From the NCBI RefSeq assembly GCF_000807275.1, contig NZ_CP009056.1:248001-312000 (forward strand): DNA of 64,000 nt, read 5' to 3'. This stretch comes from Frischella perrara (GTDB lineage Bacteria; Pseudomonadota; Gammaproteobacteria; Enterobacterales; Orbaceae). A model generated the notes under the pieces. That model did no database searches and was not told the origin of the DNA. It worked only from the letters and a program-made list of their open reading frames with translations. The position numbers and the translations under genes are program-made. Shown here in pieces: positions 39,921 to 55,632 of this stretch. Positions within the stretch are counted from its first letter, which is position 1; each line of letters opens with the position of its first letter.

Positions 39921-41866
39921 TGACTATTCATATTCTGCCCCCAGAGTTGGCGAATCAAATTGCAGCCGGTGAGGTAGTCGAAAGACCGGCGTCAATTATT
40001 AAAGAATTAGTAGAAAATTGTATTGATGCAGGGGCAACTCAAATCGATATTGATATTGAACAAGGTGGGTGTAAATTAATTCGTATTAGAGACAATGGTT
40101 GTGGTATCAGTAAAAGCGAATTAGCCTTGGCATTAGCAAGACATGCGACAAGTAAAATCACTAATCTTGATGATTTAGAAGCCATTGTAAGCTTAGGATT
40201 TAGAGGGGAGGCTCTCGCTAGTATTAGCTCAGTATCTCGATTAACGCTAACATCAAGACCACAATCGCAGACAGATGCTTGGCAAGTGTATGCTGAAGGG
40301 AGAGAAATGACACCCATTATCAAGCCTGCATCGCATCCTGTTGGAACGACTGTAGAAGTATTAGATATTTTCTATAATACACCAGCAAGACGACGTTTTT
40401 TAAAAACTGAAAAAACAGAATTTTCACATATTGATGAAGTTATACGTCGTATAGCATTAGCCTATCCTAATATAGCTTTTAACTTTCAACATAATGGTAA
40501 ATTAGTTAAGCAGTACCGAGTTTCCCAGTCAAGTGATCCAATAGATAAGCGCATTGTGACTGTTTGCGGCACAACTTTTATGCAAAAGGCGATTAAATTA
40601 TCATGGCAACATGATAATTTATCAATTAACGGATGGATTGTAGCTAAAACAACGCAAGAGCCGATGCAGTATTTCTATGTCAATGGCAGAATTGTGAAAG
40701 ATCGTTTACTTAATCATGCCCTAAAGCAGGCTTTTCAAGAAAGAAACAAATCTTCAATTCATTCAACAGATCAGACATTAAGCTATATTATTTATTTGGA
40801 AGTTGATCCGCATCAGGTTGATGTGAATGTGCATCCAGCCAAACATGAAGTAAGATTCCATGAATCCAGATTAGTTCATGATTTTGTACATCAAGCGGTG
40901 GTGATGGCATTACAGCAAATAGAGCAGCAAACCGAGCAATTGAAAGAATCCACGTTGCCAGTGAATCTTACCGAACCATTGTATGGTAATCATCTTGATT
41001 ATAAAAATGAAAATCGCATGGCAGCAGGTCGGAGTGTTTTTGATAAGCGTTTTGAAAAAAATGAATCAGTTAAGCAAAATGGTTATGCTAATTATATTGA
41101 TAAATCTCAAGTTAAAAAGAATGATCATCTTAACGAAAACAAAATATATGGGCGATTAATTCAACAACCTAGCGCTAACTATTCTGGAGTGGATACCTCT
41201 ATTTCTCAAGAACAGCAAGCCGTTATTGATTCATTATTTCCTAAAAGAGATGATTCTTTAGTTATTCCAAAAAATGAAATTAAAGTATCCTCTGCAACTC
41301 AATTAGGAAAAGTACTGGCAATTGTAAATAATGAATATGCGTTACTTGAAAAGAGCCAGCAACAACAGCAACAATTTAGTTTATTATCTTTAAAGAAAGC
41401 ACAGTTAATCCTGTTAAATGCTGAATTATTAGAAAAAGACAAAACCCCAAATATTGAACGTTTATTAATCCCGTTATCAATGCTATTAAATAATGAAGAA
41501 CAACAAGTTATGATTCAGTATCAAAAGGTACTTGAAGAATTTTCGTTCGAATTTGAAATTGAGAGATCAAAGTTTCTTTTAATGGCAGTTCCTAAATTAA
41601 TGCGTAAAGCTAATTGGCAGAAAATTATACCTAGTTTGACAAAATTTTTATCAAAAGAGAATGGGGCTATCATAAATAATCAAGAAATAATGAAATGGTT
41701 ATGTGATCATTATATAAACAGTGATGAATATTCTCAGATACTCTGGAATATTCCTAAAGCAATACAACTATTGTCAGAACTCGAAGAACTCGATCCTCAA
41801 TCTTATGATCCGTGTGAGATCATTAAATCTCTAGATTCATTATCATTTATTGAATTATTTAAGTAA
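39920..41866 (+). CDS. mutL: DNA mismatch repair protein MutL
   Basis: 648 residues. ATP-dependent matchmaker linking MutS to MutH. N-terminal GHKL ATPase: ELVENCIDAGA, DNGCGIS and GFRGEALASISSV, then HPAKHEVRFH. The middle linker (about residues 345-440) is polar and poorly conserved, then a C-terminal dimerisation domain. The ATG at 39920 overlaps the amiB stop as TGATG, indicating coupled translation; the preceding TTG is unlikely. Confidence 0.97.
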   Translation: MTIHILPPELANQIAAGEVVERPASIIKELVENCIDAGATQIDIDIEQGGCKLIRIRDNGCGISKSELALALARHATSKITNLDDLEAIVSLGFRGEALASISSVSRLTLTSRPQSQTDAWQVYAEGREMTPIIKPASHPVGTTVEVLDIFYNTPARRRFLKTEKTEFSHIDEVIRRIALAYPNIAFNFQHNGKLVKQYRVSQSSDPIDKRIVTVCGTTFMQKAIKLSWQHDNLSINGWIVAKTTQEPMQYFYVNGRIVKDRLLNHALKQAFQERNKSSIHSTDQTLSYIIYLEVDPHQVDVNVHPAKHEVRFHESRLVHDFVHQAVVMALQQIEQQTEQLKESTLPVNLTEPLYGNHLDYKNENRMAAGRSVFDKRFEKNESVKQNGYANYIDKSQVKKNDHLNENKIYGRLIQQPSANYSGVDTSISQEQQAVIDSLFPKRDDSLVIPKNEIKVSSATQLGKVLAIVNNEYALLEKSQQQQQQFSLLSLKKAQLILLNAELLEKDKTPNIERLLIPLSMLLNNEEQQVMIQYQKVLEEFSFEFEIERSKFLLMAVPKLMRKANWQKIIPSLTKFLSKENGAIINNQEIMKWLCDHYINSDEYSQILWNIPKAIQLLSELEELDPQSYDPCEIIKSLDSLSFIELFK

Positions 41867-41875
41867 TATTTAATT

Positions 41876-42799
41876 ATGAATAAACCGCAAATTTTAACTT
41901 TAATGGGGCCTACTGCTTCGGGAAAAACGGCTCTTGCTATGGCACTAAGTGATGATTATCCAATTGATATAATAAGTGTTGATTCAGCACTTATATATCG
42001 AGGAATGGATATAGGAAGTGCTAAACCTTCTACAGAAGAATTGATTGCTTACCCCCATAAATTAATTAATATTAAAGATCCCGCAGAAAGTTATTCGGCA
42101 GCTGATTTTCGGCATGATGCTATTAACGAAATAAAAACATCTTTAAGTCAAGGACGAATACCATTATTAGTCGGCGGTACCATGCTTTATTTCAAAGCGT
42201 TAATTGATGGCTTATCACCTCTACCAGCAGCTAATGAAAATATCCGAAAACATATTGAAGAAAAAGCGAATCGACAGGGTTGGCAAGCGATTCATGAACA
42301 ACTGATGGAGGTTGACCCTATTTCTGCTTCACGAATTCACCCTAATGATCCACAGCGCCTTAATCGCGCATTAGAAGTCTACCTAATTACGGGTAAAACA
42401 CTAACCGAATTAACTGAGAATAAAGGAGAAAGTTTACCTTTTAAAGTTATTCAATGCGCAATAAATTGTGATGATCGTAAATTATTGCATGATCGAATTG
42501 AAAAAAGATTTTTGATGATGTTAGAACAGGGATTTGAGGATGAGGTTAAGCTTTTAATGCAGCGTAATGATTTGCATCTTGATTTACCATCAATACGTTG
42601 TGTGGGATATCGACAAATGTGGCAGTACTTAGCGGGTGATATTAGCTATGATGAAATGATTTATCAAGGAATATGTGCTACACGCCAATTAGCAAAACGG
42701 CAAATCACATGGTTAAGAGGATGGAAACACTCAATAAATTGGTTAAAAAATGACAATTATAAGTCTTTCAAACAAATTTTTTTGGAACATTTTACGTAA
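41876..42799 (+). CDS. miaA: tRNA dimethylallyltransferase MiaA
   Basis: 307 residues. Adds an isopentenyl group to A37 of tRNAs reading UNN codons. P-loop [14 protein letters not shown] near residue 11, [18 protein letters not shown] near 34, and [14 protein letters not shown] near 101. Nine bases after mutL. In E. coli it precedes hfq, as here. Confidence 0.98.
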   Translation: MNKPQILTLMGPTASGKTALAMALSDDYPIDIISVDSALIYRGMDIGSAKPSTEELIAYPHKLINIKDPAESYSAADFRHDAINEIKTSLSQGRIPLLVGGTMLYFKALIDGLSPLPAANENIRKHIEEKANRQGWQAIHEQLMEVDPISASRIHPNDPQRLNRALEVYLITGKTLTELTENKGESLPFKVIQCAINCDDRKLLHDRIEKRFLMMLEQGFEDEVKLLMQRNDLHLDLPSIRCVGYRQMWQYLAGDISYDEMIYQGICATRQLAKRQITWLRGWKHSINWLKNDNYKSFKQIFLEHFT

Positions 42800-43221
42800 A
42801 TTTAAACAATTAATAGCCATAATTTGAGGATAATTATTTACACTAAATTATAATAAATTATCATTATTTTAACGGAAATTATTTGTAAAATAATGTATCG
42901 TATTTTTATAATTTAAAAATATTAAAATATTCGTTTAAATTTTTCTAATTATTGTATGTCTATATCTAATTTGAATAAATTGCGAGTAACTGGTATATTA
43001 TTTTTTTGATATAAATCAATATTTAGTGAAAAAATAACATCATATTTTTAAATATTTTTACAAAATAAAAGAAATTTTAATAATTTCTGATAAATTTTCA
43101 GTTCAAGTGTTTAAGATTCTATTTTTTTATGATAATTTGGATCTCACAAAAGCTCAGAAATAGTGAATTGAGTTTTTGAAACATTTTTAGTTTCTTATTA
43201 GTAATCAAAAAGGAAAATTAC
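42800..43221. other. Long AT-rich region between miaA and hfq
   Basis: 422 bases, no ORF of note. TATGAT and GATAAT -10-like hexamers occur near 43128-43136, but no convincing -35 at the right distance. In E. coli hfq has promoters inside and after miaA. I see no terminator. Confidence 0.4.
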
Positions 43222-43473
43222 ATGTCAAAAGGGCAATCTCTACAAGATCCTTATTTGAATTTATTGCGCCGTGAACATATTCCGGTCTCAATTTATTTAG
43301 TTAATGGTATTAAATTACAAGGTCAAATAGAATCATTTGATCAGTTTGTTATCTTGTTAAAGAATACGGTTAGTCAGATGGTATATAAGCATGCGATTTC
43401 CACTGTCGTACCATCAAGACCGATTTCTAATTCGCTTGTGCAGTCTGAAGAAACAAGTGAAGATTCAAATTAA
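43222..43473 (+). CDS. hfq: RNA chaperone Hfq
   Basis: 83 residues. Hexameric Sm-like protein pairing sRNAs with mRNAs. Sm1 motif [28 protein letters not shown], Sm2 motif [12 protein letters not shown] with the YKH uridine pocket. The rim residues RRE (about 16-18) are present. The C-terminal tail is short and acidic compared with E. coli (102 residues). AAAAGGAA precedes the ATG. Confidence 0.98.
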   Translation: MSKGQSLQDPYLNLLRREHIPVSIYLVNGIKLQGQIESFDQFVILLKNTVSQMVYKHAISTVVPSRPISNSLVQSEETSEDSN

Positions 43474-43501
43474 TCTATTATTCTTAATAAAGGATATATA
43501 G

Positions 43502-44800
43502 TTGTTTGAACGTTATAAAGGTGGTGAAAAAGCCCTACTTGTCCATGTGTTTTTTTCTCATGAAAGTGATATCGAGGATTTAAAAGAGTTTGAGGTACTG
43601 GTATCCTCAGCTCGTATCGAAATTCTCGATATCATCACCACGTCTAGAAAATCCCCTCAAATCAAATATTTCGTTGGAGAAGGAAAAGCCCAAGAGATTG
43701 CTGAACTAGTCAAATTACATAATGCATCAGTGATTTTGGTTAACCATTCTTTAACGCCAACTCAAGAAAGAAATCTTGAAAAATTATGTGAGTGTCGTGT
43801 AGTTGATAGAACGGGGCTAATATTAGATATTTTTGCCCAGAGAGCTCGGACTCACGAAGGTAAGCTACAAGTTGAACTTGCTCAATTACAGTATCTTTCT
43901 ACACGTTTAGTCCGCGGGTGGACACATCTTGAAAGACAAAAAGGCGGAATTGGGCTTCGTGGCCCAGGTGAAACACAACTTGAAACAGATAGACGATTAA
44001 TTCGGCATCGTATCCAAGTTATCTTAAATCGTTTAGATAAAGTTGAAAAACAGCGCGCACTAAATCGCCAATCTAGATTAAAAGCGAATCTTTCTACTGT
44101 ATCATTAGTTGGATATACGAATGCGGGTAAATCCACTCTTTTTAATGCCTTAACAAATTCTGATGTCTATGCTGCTAATCAACTTTTTGCAACTTTAGAT
44201 CCCACCCTTAGACGAATTCAAGTTGAAGATGTAGGGGAAATTGTATTAGCTGATACTGTAGGATTTATACGTCATTTACCACATGATCTCGTAGCTGCCT
44301 TCAAAGCAACTTTGTTAGAAACTAAAGAATCTGAACTTATATTACATGTAATTGATGCAAGTAATGCTAATTTATACGACAACATAGAAGCTGTAGATCA
44401 GGTTTTAACGGAAATTGGTGCGGATAATATTCCAGTTTTATTAATTATGAATAAAATTGATTTATTAGATGGGCGTCAGGCTTCTATTGACCGTGATGAG
44501 AATGGTTTACCATTTCGTGTTTGGCTTTCCGCAGAAAATAAGGTAGGATTAGATCTTTTATTACTGGCTTTAAAAGAACGATTATGTAAACAGATTTATA
44601 ATTGCCACATAAAATTGCCAATTAATTTAATTAGTTTGCGAAGTCGTTTTTACCAATTAAATAGTATAGTTAAAGAAATTGTTAACGAAGACGGTAGTTT
44701 TAGTTTAGCTATTCGTATACCATTAATTGAATGGAATCGATTATGTAAACAAAACCCAGATTTGTTATACTTAATTAATGATAAAGTTGAAATTAGTTAG
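43502..44800 (+). CDS. hflX: Ribosome-rescue GTPase HflX
   Basis: 432 residues. Splits stalled 70S ribosomes under heat stress. N-terminal HflX domain with KGGIGLRGPGETQLETDRR near residue 146; G domain with GYTNAGKST near residue 204, DTVGF near 256 and NKID. The start is TTG: AAGGA is upstream and the E. coli protein begins MFDRYD, here MFERYK. Confidence 0.97.
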   Translation: MFERYKGGEKALLVHVFFSHESDIEDLKEFEVLVSSARIEILDIITTSRKSPQIKYFVGEGKAQEIAELVKLHNASVILVNHSLTPTQERNLEKLCECRVVDRTGLILDIFAQRARTHEGKLQVELAQLQYLSTRLVRGWTHLERQKGGIGLRGPGETQLETDRRLIRHRIQVILNRLDKVEKQRALNRQSRLKANLSTVSLVGYTNAGKSTLFNALTNSDVYAANQLFATLDPTLRRIQVEDVGEIVLADTVGFIRHLPHDLVAAFKATLLETKESELILHVIDASNANLYDNIEAVDQVLTEIGADNIPVLLIMNKIDLLDGRQASIDRDENGLPFRVWLSAENKVGLDLLLLALKERLCKQIYNCHIKLPINLISLRSRFYQLNSIVKEIVNEDGSFSLAIRIPLIEWNRLCKQNPDLLYLINDKVEIS

Positions 44801-44816
44801 ATGGAGCACATAAAAT

Positions 44817-46040
44817 ATGGCGTGGAATCAGCCCGGAAATAACGGACAAGATAATGATCCATGGGGTAACAACAAGAGAAAAAAAACAAGTAATTCACCT
44901 GATAACATTTTAGAAAAACTTAATAACCTTTTTAAAAAACAACCATCTAACAACAATGGTGGTTCTAATAGTGTAAAAGCTCCATTTAATCTATCAGCAC
45001 TTTTAGGTGGAATACTACTCCTTATTATTGGTATCTGGTTTATCAGTGGATTCTATACAGTAAATCAAAGTCAGCGTGGTGTAATTACACGTTTTGGACA
45101 AGTTCAATCAGAGATTGTACAACCTGGATTAAATTGGAAACCTTCATTGGTTGATAGTGTTCATTTGGTTGATACGCAGGGCACACAGAGTCTAAATGTT
45201 CACGGCTTCATGATAACTGCTGGCGAAAATTTAATTTTTGTTGAAATGAACGTTCAATATCGAATTACCAATCCAATTAAATACTTATTCAATGTTAAAA
45301 GTGTAGAAGATAGTTTACGTCAGGCGGCTGATAGTGCATTACGTACCGAAGTAAGTAGTTCAAATATGGATGCTATTTTGACTGATGGTCGTGCTGAACT
45401 TGAAACCAGAACCAAGCAACAACTAGTCGATACTATTTCAAATTATGATATGGGTATTACCATTGTTGATTTAAATTTCCAATCTGCTCGTCCGCCAGAA
45501 GAAGTGCAAGAATCTTACAATGATGCAAATCGTGCTCGAGAAGATCGTGATAGAGAGATAAATAAAGCTGAAGCAGATAAAGTTCAAATCATTCAGGAAG
45601 CTGAAGGTCGTGCTGCTAAAATCTTAGCGGATGCTGATTCTTATCGTGTCCGTGTTGAACTTGAAGCTCAAGGTGATGTTGCTCGTTTTGAAAAACTATT
45701 ACCAGAATATCGAAATGCACCAGAAATTACTAAAGCTCGCCTATACATAGAGACTATGGAACGTATTTTAGCAAATACAAATAAAGTTATGGTTAATGAT
45801 AAAAGTGGTAATTTATTAGTTTTACCATTAGAACAAATGTTAAATAGCAAGAACACTAACAGTAATAACGATATGAAAATCGAGCAATCTAATTTAAATA
45901 CACCTAATAATAGTTCTATAAATAATGTAACTCCTCCAGTAGTTACGCCTACTGTAACTCAAACTAATGCTATCCCTCCATCAGATAACACAAATATGCT
46001 TCGTGGTAGCAATATTAATGCTATTAGAACAGGACGATAA
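44817..46040 (+). CDS. hflK: SPFH-family FtsH modulator HflK
   Basis: 407 residues. With HflC forms a large cage around FtsH in the inner membrane. Gly/Asn-rich cytoplasmic N-terminus (NQPGNNGQDNDPWGNN), one membrane helix at about 60-80, SPFH/band 7 domain from about residue 85, then a coiled coil rich in Ala/Glu (REINKAEADKVQIIQEAEGR). The C-terminal 60 residues are Asn/Thr/Pro-rich and disordered. GGAG precedes the start. Confidence 0.97.
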   Translation: MAWNQPGNNGQDNDPWGNNKRKKTSNSPDNILEKLNNLFKKQPSNNNGGSNSVKAPFNLSALLGGILLLIIGIWFISGFYTVNQSQRGVITRFGQVQSEIVQPGLNWKPSLVDSVHLVDTQGTQSLNVHGFMITAGENLIFVEMNVQYRITNPIKYLFNVKSVEDSLRQAADSALRTEVSSSNMDAILTDGRAELETRTKQQLVDTISNYDMGITIVDLNFQSARPPEEVQESYNDANRAREDRDREINKAEADKVQIIQEAEGRAAKILADADSYRVRVELEAQGDVARFEKLLPEYRNAPEITKARLYIETMERILANTNKVMVNDKSGNLLVLPLEQMLNSKNTNSNNDMKIEQSNLNTPNNSSINNVTPPVVTPTVTQTNAIPPSDNTNMLRGSNINAIRTGR

Positions 46041-46051
46041 GGAGAATAAAA

Positions 46052-47032
46052 ATGCGTAAAATTATCATTCCTTTCGTTATCATATTGATTGGCGTACTAT
46101 TTTCATCAGTTTATGTTGTAGAAGAAGGTACAAAAGGTATTGTTTTAAGATTTAATAAAATGATTGCTTTATCTGAACCCGGGTTACATTTTAAAGTTCC
46201 GGGTATTGATAATGTTCGAATTGTTGATGCAAAAATTCAAACTACTGATAGCTCCAAAAATGGAATGGAACAAAAATTCATCAATAGAGAAAAAAATTAT
46301 CTAATTGTTGATTACTTTGTTCAATGGAAAATTACGGACTTTAAACGATATTATGAGACTATTGCTGGAGGCAATAGTATAGAAGATTTATTGATGGCCA
46401 GATTAAATGGTCGTTTACGTGCAGAAATAGGTAAATTAGACATTATAGATATCATTAATGATGCTAATACTGAAATGAAATCACGTAACTCATTGATGCT
46501 AAGAGTTAAAGATGCCCTAAATGGTAAACAGCCAAATGCTAAAAGTGATGAAAACATATCAAATGGACAATTTGATGATCAATCTGAAGGTAATTTAGAA
46601 AAAATCACAAGTATGAGGGCCTTTGGTGTTGAAGTTATTGATGTACGTATTAAACAAATTGATTTTCCAGCAGCAGTATCTAAATCTATCTATGATCGAA
46701 TGAGTGAAGAACGTAAAGTATTTGCGCGTGATAAACGTTTTCAAGGCTATAAAAAAGCAGAAGAAATTCGAGCTCAATCAAGACTAACCGCGACTAAAAT
46801 TCTATCTGAAGCAGAAAAACAAGCTAGAATTATTCGAGGTGAAGGAGATGCTAATGCTGCTAAAATTTATGCTGATACCTTTAGTAAAGATTTTGAATTT
46901 TTTAGTTTTATTCGTAGCCTGAAAGCCTATGAACAGAGCTTTAAAGAAAATGATATTATGGTAATAAGTCCAGATAGTGAGTTTTTCCGTTATATGAAAC
47001 TCAATCCTAATATCAAATCTGATAAAAAATAA
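46052..47032 (+). CDS. hflC: SPFH-family FtsH modulator HflC
   Basis: 326 residues. Partner of HflK. N-terminal membrane anchor at about residues 5-22, SPFH domain starting VYVVEEGTKGIVLRF, coiled coil near RAQSRLTATKILSEAEKQAR and C-terminal SFKENDIMVISPDSEFFRYM, where E. coli also ends on a similar segment. AAGGAG precedes the ATG, 11 bases after hflK. Confidence 0.97.
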   Translation: MRKIIIPFVIILIGVLFSSVYVVEEGTKGIVLRFNKMIALSEPGLHFKVPGIDNVRIVDAKIQTTDSSKNGMEQKFINREKNYLIVDYFVQWKITDFKRYYETIAGGNSIEDLLMARLNGRLRAEIGKLDIIDIINDANTEMKSRNSLMLRVKDALNGKQPNAKSDENISNGQFDDQSEGNLEKITSMRAFGVEVIDVRIKQIDFPAAVSKSIYDRMSEERKVFARDKRFQGYKKAEEIRAQSRLTATKILSEAEKQARIIRGEGDANAAKIYADTFSKDFEFFSFIRSLKAYEQSFKENDIMVISPDSEFFRYMKLNPNIKSDKK

Positions 47033-47058
47033 TTGTTACTAATATTTGGTAGCGGTAG

Positions 47059-48390
<1,332 letters not shown>

Positions 48391-48403
48391 TTATCAAAAA
48401 TAC

Positions 48404-48428
48404 AAAGGCACCAATATTAGGTGCCTTT
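48404..48428 (+). terminator. purA terminator
   Basis: AAAGGCACC-AATATTA-GGTGCCTTT, a perfect 9-bp stem, 14 bases past the stop, with a modest T-rich tail. It shields the rrn promoters from readthrough. Confidence 0.85.
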
Positions 48429-48535
48429 ATTGTTAGTGTGAATAATAAAAAAGATCTAAAATGCATGTATTTTGTACTAAATTACATAATATCGCGCAAA
48501 CAATAACCAAACGAAAGAAAAAGCTCAAAATAGAG

Positions 48536-48563
48536 TTGATCTAAAAAATAAGATGTCTATAAT
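48536..48563 (+). promoter_or_regulatory. rrn promoter P1
   Basis: TTGATC (48536-48541), 16 bases, TATAAT (48558-48563), then GCGC, the GC-rich discriminator that gives ppGpp/DksA and growth-rate control in E. coli rrn P1 promoters. Confidence 0.8.
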
Positions 48564-48655
48564 GCGCAACCACTGAGTGATTGAGACGAACGAAAAGAAA
48601 GTCTAGGTTGCAAAAGTGAAGTGAAGAAAGTTTTTAAAAAAAGTTAAAAAACTTC

Positions 48656-48684
48656 TTGACAGGAAATAAGAGGTAGCGTAGTAT
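48656..48684 (+). promoter_or_regulatory. rrn promoter P2
   Basis: A perfect TTGACA (48656-48661) and TAGTAT (48679-48684) are 17 bases apart, about 120 bases after P1, the usual tandem rrn arrangement. Confidence 0.8.
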
Positions 48685-48728
48685 ACGCAACCCTTGAGAC
48701 AGTAAGCCGAAACGGAAAAAAACTGTCA

Positions 48729-48738
48729 GCTCTTTAAA
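48729..48738 (+). promoter_or_regulatory. boxA antitermination site in the rrn leader
   Basis: GCTCTTTAAA matches the core of boxA, bound by NusB/NusE so that rRNA transcription resists Rho. A second copy precedes 23S. Confidence 0.75.
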
Positions 48739-48878
48739 AAGTAAATAACAGACAATCTGTGTGGGCACTGTTAGGACAAAGAATTAAAGTCTATGGGCTT
48801 AAAAGAAATCAAGTCTTAATAAGTGACACTGAAGATTCATTTGAATATGTCAGAGACAGTTATTGAGCATCAAACTTT

Positions 48879-50412
<1,534 letters not shown>

Positions 50413-50470
50413 CGAAGCGCCTGGCAGTGTTCACACAGATTGTTTGTTATGAAGTATAAAGTTGTTATAC

Positions 50471-50546
50471 GTCCCCTTCGTCTAGAGGCCTAGGACATCG
50501 CCCTTTCACGGCGGTAACAGGGGTTCGAATCCCCTAGGGGACGCCA
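50471..50546 (+). tRNA. tRNA-Glu (anticodon TTC) in the 16S-23S spacer
   Basis: 76 nt. GTCCCCT pairs with AGGGGAC, the anticodon TTC is at 50505-50507, the T-loop is GGTTCGAATCC and CCA is encoded. It is the only tRNA in the spacer, as in several E. coli rrn operons. Confidence 0.97.
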
Positions 50547-50613
50547 TTAAAGACGGTCAACTTTATACGATAAATTATCTTTGTATTTACTGATAAGTGA
50601 ATAGAGAGATAAA

Positions 50614-50623
50614 GCTCTTTAAC
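50614..50623 (+). promoter_or_regulatory. boxA in the 16S-23S spacer
   Basis: GCTCTTTAAC, similar to the leader boxA. It lies 128 bases before 23S and re-establishes antitermination after the tRNA. Confidence 0.7.
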
Positions 50624-50750
50624 AAGTAGGAACAAGCTGAAAGAAACGAGTTCTCGAATGATGTTGGAATTGCATGAATGAATTTATGTGGTGAAGATAT
50701 GATAAGAGAAGAAAGCGTAAAAGAAAACCAGAGACAACTGTGAGTTGTAA

Positions 50751-53651
<2,901 letters not shown>

Positions 53652-53716
53652 ACAACTCGGAGTTGTTTTTGGAAAGAAGAGCTTGTTCTGAAGAGTTAGA
53701 GAAGTTAGACAGGATA

Positions 53717-53834
53717 TGTCTGGCGGCGATGTTGCGGTGGTCCCACCTGACCCATGCCGAACTCAGAAGTGAAACGCCGTGGAGCCGATGGTAGTGTGGG
53801 GGTTACCCCATGTGAGAGTAGGTCACCGCCAGAC
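53717..53834 (+). rRNA. rrf: 5S ribosomal RNA
   Basis: About 118 nt. TGTCTGGCGG at the 5' end pairs with CCGCCAGAC at the 3' end; the conserved CCGAACTCAGAAGTGAAACG is present. Ends are set by stem pairing and may be off by one or two bases. Confidence 0.95.
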
Positions 53835-53846
53835 TATAAAATACAG

Positions 53847-53874
53847 ACCTCGTCCGAAAGGATGGGGTTTTTTT
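53847..53874 (+). terminator. rrn operon terminator
   Basis: ACCTCGTCC-GAAA-GGATGGGGT: a 9-bp stem with two G-T wobbles and a GNRA tetraloop, then a run of seven T. Confidence 0.92.
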
Positions 53875-54457
53875 ATTGCTGTTATATTGTTGTCATTAAA
53901 CCATATCTATCTTAATTTATAAGACTAAAATTAAGATTAAGATTCTGATTCCTGATTAGTTCATCATAGCCATTAGTCCTTACCCTTTCATAATGTAATA
54001 CTCCAATACCCACTAACCTTATATTCATTTTAAGTCTAAATCTTACCTTATTATTATCATAAATGATGTCCTCGTACTAATTTATTTATAAATTATAGAA
54101 AGTTAATTTTAAATCATCTTATTGGCGTTGCTTTAATATTCAAAATATTTCCCTGCTCTTATTAATATACTTTTGAATAACAATGAAATTGCTTTATTTA
54201 TTGTTAATTTAGTTTTTACTTCACATCTTTATCAAAAAATATGCGATTTATTTATAATAATTAACAGAATGATGTAATATTTTTAGTATCTAACTGATAA
54301 TATAGATTATTCAGATAGTTATAATAATGTTAAAAAGTATCAATTAACTAAATATATAAACAGAGATAGTCAGTTATTATCGACTGACTTTATAGAATTA
54401 TGAATCGAAACTACTTTACGAACTAATTTAGTTCATAAAATAATAGGTTATACATAA
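53875..54457. other. Non-coding region between the rrn operon and ispB
   Basis: 583 bases, strongly AT-rich. No credible ORF or RNA gene. Two dyads near its end: AGTCAGT-N8-ACTGACT (54368-54389) and GAACTAATTTAGTTC (54420-54434). They lie downstream of the minus-strand ispB and may end its transcript, though neither has a T run. Confidence 0.45.
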
Positions 54458-55435
54458 TTAATAATTACGTTGTACCGATAATAAAGCTATTTGCCTTAGC
54501 GCTTCCTTATAAGGTGAATCTGCTAATATATTTAAAGATTCAACCGCTTTTAGTGCTTCTTGTTCGGCAATTTTATACGTATATTCAAGGGAATGGCATT
54601 CTTGCATGATGGTTAGTACTTTATCCAACAAATGTCTACCATTTCCTGTTTCAATCGCTGTGCGTATTAATTTTATATCTTCAGGATCCTTAGCGTGATG
54701 CATGGCATGTAATAAAGGTAAAGTCGGTTTTCCTTCGTTAAGATCATCACCTAAGTTCTTACCTAATGCATTTGCATCTTCAGTTGAATAGTCAAGCATA
54801 TCATCAATAATCTGAAAAGCTGTACCAAGATAACGTCCATAATCTTTTAACGCTATTTCAACTTCATCTGTTGCATTACTTATGATTGCAGCAATATGGG
54901 AAGAAGCTTCAAATAATTTTGCTGTTTTACGGTAGATAACTTGAAGGTATTGTTCCATTGAAATATCAGGATCATTGCAATTCATTAATTGCTGAACTTC
55001 ACCTTCAGCAATAATATTTGTAGCCTCTGACATTATTTTTAGAACTCGAATTGATTCAACACTTACCATCATCTGAAAGGAACGAGTATAAATATAATCT
55101 CCAACAAGTACACTTGCAGCATTACCAAAAAGCGTATTCGCTGTTGAACGACCTCTCCTTAATATTGATTCATCTACGACATCATCATGCAATAAAGTTG
55201 CTGTATGAATAAATTCAATAAATGCTGCGGCTGTAATATGTTTATCATCTTCAGAATCTAAAGCTTTAGCACACAACAGCGCTATAATGGGGCGTATACG
55301 TTTACCTCCTCCGTCTATAATATATTTACCCAGTTGATTTATTAGAGCAACGTCAGAAGTTAGTTGCAACATGATTACTTGATCTACTTTCTTTAAATCA
55401 TCACGTACAAGGTCAATTATTTTTTTCATTGTCAT
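54458..55435 (-). CDS. ispB: Octaprenyl diphosphate synthase
   Basis: 325 residues. Trans-prenyltransferase making the ubiquinone/menaquinone side chain. GGGKRIRP near residue 42, first Asp-rich motif DDVVDES near 85 and second IIDDMLDYS near residue 208; DDLNEGKPTLPLLHAM follows. Chain length (C40) is inferred from close similarity to E. coli IspB. The start could be two codons later at 55429. In E. coli it is divergent from rplU-rpmA, which are absent here. Confidence 0.96.
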   Translation of the reverse strand: MTMKKIIDLVRDDLKKVDQVIMLQLTSDVALINQLGKYIIDGGGKRIRPIIALLCAKALDSEDDKHITAAAFIEFIHTATLLHDDVVDESILRRGRSTANTLFGNAASVLVGDYIYTRSFQMMVSVESIRVLKIMSEATNIIAEGEVQQLMNCNDPDISMEQYLQVIYRKTAKLFEASSHIAAIISNATDEVEIALKDYGRYLGTAFQIIDDMLDYSTEDANALGKNLGDDLNEGKPTLPLLHAMHHAKDPEDIKLIRTAIETGNGRHLLDKVLTIMQECHSLEYTYKIAEQEALKAVESLNILADSPYKEALRQIALLSVQRNY

Positions 55436-55558
55436 TTTTAGTTCTTTAACTGCCTATCGACATTTTAAAATTTCATTTATTATAATATTATGCGATAAAA
55501 GCTTAATTACAACAATATAAGTTGATTAATATATCGGTTTTAAATAAAAAAAAATACT

Positions 55559-55577
55559 ATAAATGATACTTATTTTC
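55559..55577 (+). promoter_or_regulatory. Possible Fur box upstream of tonB
   Basis: ATAAATGATACTTATTTTC matches the 19-bp Fur consensus at 13 of 19 positions by eye. It lies 56 bases before the tonB start. AT-richness raises the chance of a random match. Confidence 0.45.
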
Positions 55578-55632
55578 ATTTAAAATTACCTACCTATTTG
55601 TTATTAAAATTGTATTTTACACTGGTTGAGAA

